The translations under genes and the position numbers were made by a program. From NCBI RefSeq assembly GCF_000213575.1, contig NZ_GL892008.1, forward strand, positions 5,584 to 69,583: a DNA stretch of 64,000 bases, in the 5' to 3' direction. Position 1 is the first letter of the stretch; the number at the start of each line of letters is the position of its first letter. The notes under the pieces are model-generated. The model did no database searches and was not told the origin of the DNA. It was given only the letters and a program-made list of their open reading frames with translations. Positions 1 to 6,008 of this stretch are shown here, piece after piece. This DNA is from Dysgonomonas mossii DSM 22836. Lineage in GTDB: Bacteria > Bacteroidota > Bacteroidia > Bacteroidales > Dysgonomonadaceae.

Positions 1-82
1 AGTCGCGTTGCCCCATGCTTCCACAGTCGCGTTGCCCCATGCTCTCACAGTCGCGTTGCCCCATGCTCTCACAGTCGCGTTG
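1..82. repeat. 24-bp tandem repeat, at least 3.4 copies
   Basis: Unit AGTCGCGTTGCCCCATGCTC followed by TCAC. Copies lie at 1-24 (with TTCCAC instead of CTCTCAC), 25-48 and 49-72, plus a partial copy at 73-82. Copies at 25-72 are identical. The period is eight codons, so any change in copy number stays in frame in the minus-strand gene that contains it. The array may continue to the left of the window. Confidence 0.95.
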
Positions 83-339
83 TCTACTAGAAGATATCCT
101 TCTGAAATATCTATATTCCCATATATTTTATTGTTGTTAAACTCATTCTCATATAGCTTTATTAATTCTATATCTATAACTTTACGCCTTACTGCAAAAT
201 CGAAGTTGTCTTTTATAACTTGCAATAATTCTTCAAAAGATTCTGACTTATATGCTCTTTTGTATTCTGATGTACATGCATCAGCAGCTTTTGCTCTTTT
301 TATGATTTCTTCCTTTAATTCTTTAAAATTAGTTTCCAT
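1..339 (-). CDS. Octapeptide-repeat phage-type protein, 3' end outside window
   Basis: The reading frame is open from an ATG at 339 down to base 1, 113 codons without a stop, so the gene continues past the left edge. The N-terminal about 85 residues are charged and probably helical (METNFKELKEEI..., with FEELLQVIKDNFDF). From about residue 86 the protein enters perfect octapeptide repeats of the type NATVRAWG/NATVEAWG, encoded by the 24-bp tandem repeat. Alternating small and hydrophobic residues in such repeats are typical of beta-solenoid proteins often seen in Bacteroides phages and prophages (recalled family knowledge). It is the most downstream gene of the leftward run of the mobile segment. 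Function is unknown; a structural or surface role is only a guess. Confidence 0.75.
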   Translation of the reverse strand, partial: METNFKELKEEIIKRAKAADACTSEYKRAYKSESFEELLQVIKDNFDFAVRRKVIDIELIKLYENEFNNNKIYGNIDISEGYLLVDNATVRAWGNATVRAWGNATVEAWGNAT

Positions 340-368
340 AATGATATTTTGTTTTAAGTTTAAATTCG

Positions 369-455
369 TTGCTATGGGAGGACTCGAACCTCCGACCCGT
401 TTCTTTTTGGGTGCATTACTGCGACCTGCGCTCTGTCCACCTGAGCTACATAGCA
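369..455 (-). tRNA. tRNA-like gene with long variable arm, isotype undetermined
   Basis: On the minus strand a 7-bp acceptor stem (TGCTATG with CATAGCA), a D stem (GCTC/GAGC) and a perfect T arm (GGAGG, TTCGAGT, CCTCC) are in correct order over 87 nt, with a discriminator A and no encoded CCA. A variable arm ACCC/GGGT makes it class II. The 17-nt segment that should be the anticodon arm does not form a proper 5-bp stem. One register gives GCA with C33 and two mismatches; another gives GTA (Tyr, a class II isotype) with A33 and two mismatches. It may be a phage-borne degenerate tRNA, a tRNA mimic or a decayed copy. It lies inside the mobile segment, between two protein genes. Confidence 0.7.
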
Positions 456-602
456 TCCTTTATTTTCATTCGCATAGGGTTACTTTTCCACCATACCCCA
501 AAGTCATTTAATCTTTCGATATGCGATTATCATTTCATTTTTTTCTCATAAAAAAAGAGCTATCGAAATGATAACCCTATATAAAATATTGTTTAATATG
601 TC

Positions 603-860
603 CTAGTATTTTCTTCGATTACTTTCAAATGCAGTTTTTATAACAGATCCCCAATAAATAGATTTACACTTATTATTTTTACTCTTGGGTATTATTTTTA
701 TGTGCTTTATTACTCTTTTATTCTTTTTCTTAGATTTATTAACTAACGCATCAATCATTTTAATTCGCCTTTCAGTTGAAACCTCTGAATGCTTGAAAAT
801 ATGCACTCTTATATTTTTCTGTACTAATTTACCGCAGATAGGACATTCTTTACCAATCAT
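603..860 (-). CDS. Small C2H2 zinc-finger-like protein
   Basis: 85 residues, very basic. The N-terminus carries C6-P-I-C9-G followed by H20 and H24, a Cys-X2-Cys-X10-His-X3-His arrangement that could bind zinc. The rest is rich in Lys and Arg (SKKKNKR, KIIPKSKNNK), which fits nucleic-acid binding. Such short single-finger proteins are frequent in phages and mobile elements. It is the next gene after a 280-bp non-coding stretch in the leftward run, and the tRNA-like gene follows downstream. No specific family recognised; DNA or RNA binding is inferred from the motif only. Confidence 0.55.
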   Translation of the reverse strand: MIGKECPICGKLVQKNIRVHIFKHSEVSTERRIKMIDALVNKSKKKNKRVIKHIKIIPKSKNNKCKSIYWGSVIKTAFESNRRKY

Positions 861-1141
861 ATTTTATATTTTTATAGAGACAAATATATTATATTTTGTT
901 GATTCTGACTAACCTAACTGACTATTCAGGTTTATTAGTTCGCTGTTTTTCAAGCTCCCGACTTCCTCTAATCGGTAATCCCCCTAACCACTCCGTTAAG
1001 GGTTTAAGACAACACCCGTGTTTTTATCCATTCATCGGTGATACATCAGGAAATCAACATGGCAAAGAACTTGCGTTTTACTCCCACCCATAAGGAATGG
1101 AGCCTTCAACGACTTAGGATTAATTTTGTTTTAAGGATATA
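861..1141 (-). other. Non-coding stretch with inverted repeats, possible structured leader
   Basis: No convincing reading frame on either strand. Written as the minus strand (the direction of the flanking genes), it contains CCCTTAAC facing GTTAGGG (plus 982-988 with 995-1002, one bulged base) and CCGA facing TCGG (plus 958-961 with 972-975). The stretch is less AT-rich than its neighbours. It sits directly upstream of the zinc-finger gene and downstream of a five-gene leftward run, so it could be a structured 5' leader or a separate small RNA. I do not recognise a known RNA family. Confidence 0.3.
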
Positions 1142-1279
1142 TTACTTTAGGAAAGTTTCATCGTTCGGATCTATATCTTCTGCTTGATAGTACGATATGC
1201 AGTAAAGAAATATGCCTGTTACTATTCCGGCTACAACTACAAATAGCGCTAATGCTAAAATTGCGAATAAGAGTTCCAT
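1142..1279 (-). CDS. 45-residue membrane peptide of the mobile segment
   Basis: ATG at 1279, stop at 1142. The product begins MELLFAILALALFVVVAGIV and has a single hydrophobic segment from about residue 3 to 28, then an acidic tail (QAEDIDPNDETFLK). The start lies 2 bp after the stop of the preceding gene in the same direction, and the codon pattern continues that of the run, which supports a real gene. A one-span membrane peptide in a phage-like early region could be a holin-like, exclusion or signalling peptide, but nothing in the sequence decides this. Confidence 0.5.
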   Translation of the reverse strand: MELLFAILALALFVVVAGIVTGIFLYCISYYQAEDIDPNDETFLK

Positions 1280-1281
1280 AG

Positions 1282-1443
1282 TTATTTTATTTGATATGTG
1301 GGTACTTCGTGATGTTTCATTTCATTAAGAGCTTCTACTTGTCTTTTGCAGTCTATTGCACATTTAACCATATAACCAAGGCAACCTAACATGATAGCTG
1401 CAATGATTATTGTCTTTAGTGGGTTTATGCTTTTCTTTTTCAT
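1282..1443 (-). CDS. 53-residue protein with hydrophobic N-terminus
   Basis: ATG at 1443 overlaps the stop of the upstream gene in an ATGA arrangement, a strong sign of translational coupling. The product starts MKKKSINPLKTIIIAAIMLG followed by CLGYMVKCAIDCKRQVEALN. It has a positively charged start, a membrane segment at about residues 10-27 and three cysteines (C21, C28, C32). C21 after MLG resembles a lipobox, so a short lipoprotein is possible. Unknown family; forms a unit with the 117-residue gene before it and the membrane peptide after it. Confidence 0.5.
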   Translation of the reverse strand: MKKKSINPLKTIIIAAIMLGCLGYMVKCAIDCKRQVEALNEMKHHEVPTYQIK

Positions 1444-1793
1444 GAGTATTGCTTTTCATATTCGTATTCTTCTTCTTCCTTATAATTCAGTTCGCCTATA
1501 GCATCAGACAGTAGACTGTTAAGCGTTTCTTCGTACTCCTCAATAGACCTATAATCATCGCCATCGTTATACATAACATATACATTTTTAAGCTGTATGC
1601 TGCGATATGCAGATCCTCTATAATTAGCTTCTACATCTACTCTAATACCATTAGTACATTCGAACGATCTTAGTCTATGTCCTTCATAGCTGTAGATATC
1701 CAAATCAGACATAATAAGCTTCACTAGTTTATCTATCGACTCATCCGTAAGACAAGGTTTGAAATCCTGTATATCTATTTTTAGTGCTCCCAT
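1440..1793 (-). CDS. Unknown 117-residue acidic protein of the mobile segment
   Basis: I place the start at the ATG at 1793 (MGALKIDIQDFKPC...), 14 bp after the end of the upstream HTH gene. The longer frame from 1892 would overlap that gene by 86 bp. The product has regularly spaced charged and aromatic residues (IRVDVEANYRG, NVYVMYNDGDDYRSIEEYEE) and a very acidic C-terminus (YKEEEEYEYEKQYS). No catalytic motif or membrane segment is visible. It lies in the leftward run controlled by the AGTGA/TCACT operators and is coupled to the next gene by a 4-bp overlap. Family not recognised. Confidence 0.6.
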   Translation of the reverse strand: MGALKIDIQDFKPCLTDESIDKLVKLIMSDLDIYSYEGHRLRSFECTNGIRVDVEANYRGSAYRSIQLKNVYVMYNDGDDYRSIEEYEETLNSLLSDAIGELNYKEEEEYEYEKQYS

Positions 1794-1806
1794 GGTTATT
1801 TTGTAT

Positions 1807-2031
1807 TTAAGCGTTTTGCTTTCTTTTAGAATCTCTATAGTTCCGAGTAGTGTCGAATATATTCTCGCTATCGTAGAAATATTCACTTCCAACTTGTAGA
1901 TAGTTTAATCTACCTTGGTTTTTCCATCTATTAATTGTTTGTTCTGTCTTACTTAGAATTTTAGCTAACTCTTTGCTTCCTGCTATAATTCTATTTGCTG
2001 GTATGTTTTTTAGTTGAGCCATTTTTTGCAC
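1807..2031 (-). CDS. Small helix-turn-helix protein (excisionase/MerR-like)
   Basis: 74 residues. Residues about 17-60 (AGSKELAKILSKTEQTINRW followed by KNQGRLNYLQVGSEYFYD) fit the winged-helix DNA-binding fold of excisionase-like proteins: a recognition helix after a tight turn and a two-strand wing. It is the first gene of the leftward run, just below the operators at 2090-2135. This is where temperate phages place Cro-, Xis- or activator-type regulators. Whether it acts as excisionase or transcription regulator cannot be told; no integrase gene is in the window. Confidence 0.7.
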   Translation of the reverse strand: MQKMAQLKNIPANRIIAGSKELAKILSKTEQTINRWKNQGRLNYLQVGSEYFYDSENIFDTTRNYRDSKRKQNA

Positions 2032-2082
2032 TGTATTTAATATGTTTAATTATATTTGTTGTATATTTGATTAACTACAATG

Positions 2083-2135
2083 CAAATATAGTGATATTTT
2101 TCACTACAAATAATAATTCAGTGATATTTATCATT
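2083..2135 (-). promoter_or_regulatory. Leftward promoter with two repressor operators
   Basis: AGTGATATTTTTCACT at 2090-2105 is an inverted repeat (AGTGA, 6 bp, TCACT). A second, weaker copy AGTGATATTTATCATT starts at 2120, exactly 30 bp from the first. The exact first sequence recurs just before the S24 repressor gene. The minus-strand -7 element TATATTTG at 2083-2090 touches the first operator, so a bound repressor would block the leftward operon. Sequence identity is seen; repressor binding is inferred. Confidence 0.65.
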
Positions 2136-2190
2136 AAGTTAACTTTATTTAAGGATACGTAGTGTTTTAACTTAAAATTTTTGGGGGGAG

Positions 2191-2544
2191 ATGGAACTAA
2201 GAGAATATATAAAAACGGTAATTGTTGAGATATTTGAAGGAGTAAAAGAATCTCAAGAGGCAATAAAGAATATTGGTGGAGTGGTTAATCCGTTTGATAC
2301 AATTAGATCAGGTCTAATTTCTGAAACAGAGTATTTTGTAGGGGATAAATCTTTTATAGAAATTGAGGTAGGTGTCACAACATCAGAAAGTAAAGGTTCT
2401 AATAAAGGTCTGGGTGTCTACATTGGAAATAGTGGTGCCGGGTTACACTCTAAAAATAATAATGAGAATGAATCTGTCAATAAAATTAAATTTTCAATTC
2501 CAGTAAAGTACCCAAAGAACCCTAGATCTGAGGAATATATTTAA
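2191..2544 (+). CDS. Small conserved protein, Trypco2-like pattern
   Basis: 117 residues. The N-terminal half is helical (MELREYIKTVIVEIFEGVKE). The C-terminal half has an extended core with IEIEVGVTTSESKGSNKGLG, then a Gly/Ser/Asn-rich turn, then KIKFSIPVKYP. This pattern (a beta strand, a glycine-rich segment, and a final strand of the type xIxFSVPV) recalls small trypsin-co-occurring (Trypco) proteins sometimes found near defence genes. That link is from memory and uncertain. It is transcribed rightward, opposite to the regulator operon, and its stop overlaps a convergent gene by 4 bp. It could be a phage moron gene or a stress-response component. Confidence 0.55.
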   Translation: MELREYIKTVIVEIFEGVKESQEAIKNIGGVVNPFDTIRSGLISETEYFVGDKSFIEIEVGVTTSESKGSNKGLGVYIGNSGAGLHSKNNNENESVNKIKFSIPVKYPKNPRSEEYI

Positions 2545-2696
2545 AATCTGCGTTTATGTTGGCCATCCTTTATTAAAAAATAAAGATGCGAAGCCTCAGA
2601 TGCTACATCTTTAGTACAATTTGAAGCATATTTTACACATCTTTCACGCAGTCTTCTATCCTGATAGCTTTTAATATAATTGATAATTTTGTTCAT
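2541..2696 (-). CDS. 51-residue basic protein
   Basis: ATG at 2696, stop at 2541. The product (MNKIINYIKSYQDRRLRERC...) is helical and positively charged, with two cysteines (C20, C27), and ends GQHKRRF. It converges on the 117-residue plus-strand gene, overlapping its stop region by 4 bp. Compact packing against its neighbours and a clean start after a non-coding gap support it as a real gene. Family not recognised; tiny basic proteins in such segments are often nucleic-acid binding, but that is a guess. Confidence 0.45.
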   Translation of the reverse strand: MNKIINYIKSYQDRRLRERCVKYASNCTKDVASEASHLYFLIKDGQHKRRF

Positions 2697-2722
2697 ATTG
2701 TTTAATATATAAATGATTAATT

Positions 2723-2872
2723 ATGAGTAATTTAGACTTAAATCAATTGAAAGAAGAAATTTTGAAATTAAAAACTGAGACAAGACCAGATTCTATAACA
2801 TCAGAAAGATTGGGTTCGATTTTAGAGGGTTTGATAGAGCAAATTGAAGAGATACAAAAGAAGTTATCTTAA
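2723..2872 (+). CDS. 49-residue coiled-coil protein
   Basis: ATG at 2723, stop at 2872. The sequence is a nearly continuous amphipathic helix: MSNLDLNQLKEEILKLKTET, then RPDSITSERLGSILEGLIEQ and IEEIQKKLS. The central SITSERLGSILEGL resembles the short signature often met at the start of Bacteroidetes phage tail and structural proteins (recalled). It may be a stand-alone oligomerisation or adaptor peptide. Starts 26 bp from the divergent 51-residue gene, sharing its promoter region. Confidence 0.5.
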   Translation: MSNLDLNQLKEEILKLKTETRPDSITSERLGSILEGLIEQIEEIQKKLS

Positions 2873-2941
2873 CTATTTGACTAATCCATTGCCAAATGTG
2901 TCTGAAAACTCCAATGAAAAACATCTAACATTAGACGCATC

Positions 2942-3125
2942 AGACACTTTTTTCTTAAAATAAACACAACGTAACTTTGCAGTAATTTTTTTGAATAATG
3001 AAGTTATCATAACATAAATATTAAAATAGAAAGCAGCATACAAATTGGGGTTGCACGCTGCTCTCAAGGTTTAAACCTAATTTCTTAATTATTGAAATCA
3101 CCCCAATTGATTACAATACAAATAT
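2942..3125. other. Intergenic stretch with promoter box and competing inverted repeats
   Basis: A plus-strand TAACTTTG element (Bacteroidetes -7 type) lies near 2971. Downstream, AGCAGC (3032-3037) faces GCTGCT around AATTGGGG. The segment AATTGGGGT (3043-3051) is also an exact inverted partner of ACCCCAATT (3100-3108). GGTTTAAACC at 3068-3077 is a perfect palindrome. The two pairings share bases and could not form together. No convincing gene on either strand. Confidence 0.35.
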
Positions 3126-3141
3126 AGTGATATTTTTCACT
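3126..3141. promoter_or_regulatory. Operator at repressor gene
   Basis: AGTGATATTTTTCACT, identical over all 16 bp and in the flanking caaatat to the operator at 2090-2105. It ends 12 bp before the repressor ATG and would allow autoregulation. Confidence 0.65.
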
Positions 3142-3153
3142 AATAAAATAAAA

Positions 3154-3849
3154 ATGAAAAATTTAACAACAAAAGAGAGACTACAATTTTTTGTAAAGGA
3201 AATGGGATATGGAAGAAATAAATTTGAGGAATATGCAGGAATTGGGTCTGGATATTTATCTTCTAAATCTACATCTATAACATCAGATACAATAGAAAAA
3301 GTAATAGCTAAATTTCCTAATTTAAATGTAGAGTGGTTATTGACCGGAAATGGATTAATGATTATACCTGAAAACGAAAATAAAAATATTACTTTACGTC
3401 AACTTAAGTCCGATTATTTTAATCAAGATGAAAAATTAATCCCATTGTATGAATTAGATGCTAGTGCTGGGCTAACCGTATTGTTCGACAACCAAAACAA
3501 ACAGATACCTATAGATATAATAAAAATACCACAAGCGCCGAATTGCGATGGAGCATTATATGTAAGAGGAGATTCTATGTATCCTATTATTAAAGCAGGA
3601 GATATTCTTTGCTATAAAGTAATTACCGATTTTGAAAACATAAGATATGGTAATATATATTTACTTGATATAAATGACGGAGATGATCAATATTTAACAG
3701 TAAAATATGTCCAAAAATCAGATAAAGGCGATAATTATCTAAAGTTAGTCAGTGAGAATGGGCATCACTCGCCGAAAGATGAGAAAAAAAATAACATTAG
3801 ATCTATGGCAATAGTAAAAATGTGGGTACGAATGCAGGATATAACCTAA
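3154..3849 (+). CDS. LexA-like phage repressor (HTH + S24 peptidase)
   Basis: 231 residues. Residues 1-70 form an HTH domain (RLQFFVKEMGYGRNKFEEYA, then GSGYLSSKS and NVEWLLTGNGLM, the usual end of Bacteroidetes XRE-type repressors). Residues about 95-230 are a LexA/CI-like S24 domain: a likely self-cleavage site Ala105-Gly106 in LDASAG, nucleophile Ser141 in RGDSMYP and catalytic Lys184 in LTVKYV. RecA-stimulated self-cleavage at DNA damage is known for this family. I chose ATG 3154 over the in-frame GTG at 3127 because the operator would otherwise lie inside the gene. It faces tRNA-Arg, at the right end of the segment. Confidence 0.9.
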   Translation: MKNLTTKERLQFFVKEMGYGRNKFEEYAGIGSGYLSSKSTSITSDTIEKVIAKFPNLNVEWLLTGNGLMIIPENENKNITLRQLKSDYFNQDEKLIPLYELDASAGLTVLFDNQNKQIPIDIIKIPQAPNCDGALYVRGDSMYPIIKAGDILCYKVITDFENIRYGNIYLLDINDGDDQYLTVKYVQKSDKGDNYLKLVSENGHHSPKDEKKNNIRSMAIVKMWVRMQDIT

Positions 3850-3919
3850 GCTATTTTCTAAGCACTAAAAACAAAAAGCGCGCAAACCATTGATTTACAC
3901 GCTTTAATTTTAGTATACG

Positions 3920-3991
3920 TGACCCTGGCGGGAATCGAACCCACAGCTAAGGAACCGGAATCCTTTATTTTATCCATTAAACTACAGGGCC
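3920..3991 (-). tRNA. tRNA-Arg (anticodon CCG)
   Basis: Acceptor stem GGCCCTG with CAGGGTC, anticodon arm AAGGA-TTCCGGT-TCCTT giving CCG with U33, and T arm around GGTTCGATTCC. No encoded CCA; discriminator A at 3920. A -7 type element TATTTTTG (minus, 4003-4010) lies just upstream. Its 3' end points to the phage-like segment, a common integration site, but no attachment direct repeat is visible within the window. Confidence 0.95.
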
Positions 3992-4126
3992 GTTAGGCGA
4001 CACAAAAATATAAAATTATTCCCAGCTTTTGTATACAATCCAAAATTATCTTACAGCCCCTCACAAAGAACAAAAAGAGACACTCTCAGCGAATATCTCT
4101 TTTTGACTACAATCGGTTCATTCAAT

Positions 4127-5044
4127 TCAATTCACAGTACAGAACGCCCTGATACGTCGGTATACAGCCATGACGTTTACTTCCGCCAAAAGCATTGCCG
4201 ACAATATCAGTGTACCTCCAATCACTGTTCGGCTTGTTATCTCTTCATTCAATATTATATACGCAAACACAGTTGCAAAAATAGGTTCGCACAAGTATGT
4301 CAACGCGATCTTCTCGGCCTCGATATACTTCTGAGCCGCATTCTGAATACAATACATATAAGCCGTAGACAAAATGGCGACAAACAGCAAAGCCTTCCAT
4401 ACATCAAAAGGCAGCGACATCGAGACAGCCCCAACGCCCTGCGTAGATACAGTCAATACGCCTGCCAAAAGAGCGCAAACAGATAGCTGTATGATAACAA
4501 ACGGAATAGCCGCTACCTCAGACCGTGAGTCTGTGCTTATCTTGCCTACATACAAAATGTAAACCGAATAAAACAACGACCCCACAAACACCATCAGGTC
4601 TCCGATCCTAAAGTCTGAAAAACCCGACGCCATAGCAATAATATACAACCCGGCTAAAGCCAGAAGGCACGCCACCCACATTCGTGTCTGAATAGACCTC
4701 TTCATAAACAGGAACGCAAACAAAGGAATCAGCACGACCTCTACCCCGGCAATAAACGAAGCGTTGGACGAACTTGTATACTTCAACCCCACCGTTTGCC
4801 AGCAAATACCCATAAAAAGGAATAGCCCGGCAATAGCGCCTTTACGGATTGTTTCACTGTTTATCTTCGGAATCTGCTTGTAGAATATCAAAGCCAGAAT
4901 GAAAGTTGCAATTAAGAAACGATAAAACATGAATGTGTAAGGGTGGATAGAATCGAATGCATCTTTGGACAAAGGAAACGAAATTCCCCAAAATGCAGTT
5001 CCCAATACTAAGAGAGGCAGGTAAATTTTGCTTTTACTCATCAA
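4127..5044 (-). CDS. EamA-family (DMT) membrane transporter
   Basis: 305 residues with about ten hydrophobic segments arranged as two EamA repeats. The start (LPLLVLGTAFWGISFPLSKD), the loop YTFMFYRFLIA and the second-repeat end (AEKIALTYLCEPIFATVFAY) are typical of drug/metabolite transporters of the inner membrane. The substrate cannot be read from sequence; relatives export amino acids, metabolites or nucleosides. A canonical promoter (TTTG, 19 bp, TACTTTTG) lies about 130 bp upstream, leaving a long leader. The gene stands alone between tRNA-Arg and the convergently spaced rplT cluster. Confidence 0.9.
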   Translation of the reverse strand: MMSKSKIYLPLLVLGTAFWGISFPLSKDAFDSIHPYTFMFYRFLIATFILALIFYKQIPKINSETIRKGAIAGLFLFMGICWQTVGLKYTSSSNASFIAGVEVVLIPLFAFLFMKRSIQTRMWVACLLALAGLYIIAMASGFSDFRIGDLMVFVGSLFYSVYILYVGKISTDSRSEVAAIPFVIIQLSVCALLAGVLTVSTQGVGAVSMSLPFDVWKALLFVAILSTAYMYCIQNAAQKYIEAEKIALTYLCEPIFATVFAYIILNEEITSRTVIGGTLILSAMLLAEVNVMAVYRRIRAFCTVN

Positions 5045-5206
5045 TCAAAATAATTTAAAAATTAGTATATCTAAATTATTAGGGTATGCAAAGAACTCTT
5101 TACAAAAGGATACCTATACCCCCTATTTTCTTCCCTAACGCTGGAGTATAAGTAGCAAAATCCTTATCTGAGCTGCAAAAGTATAGCTTTTTTACACAAT
5201 AACAAA
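5045..5206 (-). promoter_or_regulatory. Promoter and long leader of the EamA gene
   Basis: Minus-strand TTTG (G at 5203), 19 bp, then TACTTTTG at 5183-5176, a full match to the Bacteroidetes housekeeping promoter. The expected transcript starts near 5170, giving about 125 nt of leader. It contains facing GGGTAT (5082-5087) and ATACCC (5116-5121), so a stem-loop can form. No known riboswitch recognised. Confidence 0.55.
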
Positions 5207-5261
5207 ATCAGCGATGAAGAAAAGCCCCCATAATAGACAAACTCGATAACGTATAGAAACA

Positions 5262-5289
5262 AAAAAGCAACCACAGTGGGTTGCTTTTT
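5262..5289. terminator. Bidirectional terminator after rplT
   Basis: AAAAAGCAACC facing GGTTGCTTTTT around ACAGTG; on the minus strand the stem is followed by a T run, as expected for the end of the infC-rpmI-rplT transcript. Confidence 0.8.
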
Positions 5290-5310
5290 CTTTGTATATA
5301 AAGATATTCT

Positions 5311-5655
5311 TTATTTTACTTTATCTACGATTGCTTTGAACGCTTCCGGATGGTTCATTGCAAGGTCTGCAAGAACTTTACGGTTGATCTCTACTCCATT
5401 CTTGTGAAGAGCGCCCATCAGGCGAGAGTAAGACATACCTTCCAAACGTGCAGCAGCGTTGATACGTTGTATCCAAAGTGCACGGAAGTTGCGTTTTTTA
5501 GCACGACGGTCACGGAAAGCATAGGTAAGACCTTTTTCCCATGTATTTTTGGCTACTGTCCACACATTTTTGCGGGCACCATAGTAACCTCTTGTTAATT
5601 TCAGAACTTTTTTTCTGCGGTTGCGCGAAGCAACATGATTGACTGATCTTGGCAT
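5311..5655 (-). CDS. rplT: 50S ribosomal protein L20
   Basis: 114 residues, the normal length. Starts [20 protein letters not shown], very basic, with the conserved [21 protein letters not shown] and [21 protein letters not shown]20 binds 23S rRNA early in large-subunit assembly and in other bacteria also represses its own operon by binding its mRNA. It is last in the order infC, rpmI, rplT, followed by a strong terminator. The 102-bp gap to rpmI shows no obvious long stem, so an L20-binding leader is not evident here. Confidence 0.98.
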   Translation of the reverse strand: MPRSVNHVASRNRRKKVLKLTRGYYGARKNVWTVAKNTWEKGLTYAFRDRRAKKRNFRALWIQRINAAARLEGMSYSRLMGALHKNGVEINRKVLADLAMNHPEAFKAIVDKVK

Positions 5656-5757
5656 AATTTACGTTGTTTTGAATGATAGCGGTTTTTTTATTTCAAAAAC
5701 ACTTTGCTGCATACATCCGGTTAATAAATCTTTAAAACTTGCTTTTAAGAAATACAA

Positions 5758-5955
5758 TTATTTCATTCCCAACAATTGCTTAACAGACTTTTCGTCCACC
5801 TTGCTTACTGTTGTTGTGTGAGTAAGGTTTCTTTTCTGTTTTTTCGTTTTCTTAGTCAAGATGTGACTTTTGAAAGCATGTTTTCTTTTGATTTTTCCTG
5901 TTCCGGTAAGGGCAAACCTCTTTTTGGCACCGGAATTAGTCTTCTTTTTTGGCAT
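5758..5955 (-). CDS. rpmI: 50S ribosomal protein L35
   Basis: 65 residues, typical length. Begins [20 protein letters not shown] and carries [19 protein letters not shown], the conserved core of L35, a small basic protein of the large subunit. Lies 53 bp after infC and 102 bp before rplT on the same strand, the universal infC-rpmI-rplT order. Likely cotranscribed from the infC promoter. Confidence 0.98.
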   Translation of the reverse strand: MPKKKTNSGAKKRFALTGTGKIKRKHAFKSHILTKKTKKQKRNLTHTTTVSKVDEKSVKQLLGMK

Positions 5956-6008
5956 CTCAGTTTATTAATTAAATTAATTTATATACGAATGCAATTCTTT
6001 CGAACTGC

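Noticed and set aside
1-82. CRISPR array
   Set aside because: The repeats are directly adjacent without spacers and lie in frame inside a coding region.
8-511. Open plus-strand frame of 167 codons over the repeat array
   Set aside because: It runs across the tRNA-like gene and is the reverse of a better-supported minus-strand gene; the repeat makes any frame open.
896-1093. Short plus-strand frame
   Set aside because: No start context, no recognisable product, and it lies in the inverted-repeat-rich non-coding block.
2873-3067. Minus-strand 64-codon frame
   Set aside because: Covers a promoter-like box and inverted repeats; composition (Phe, Lys, Cys) looks random and no motif is visible.
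3920-3991. tRNA-Arg as a proven phage attachment site
   Set aside because: No direct repeat of the tRNA 3' end is found in the window, so integration there stays an inference.
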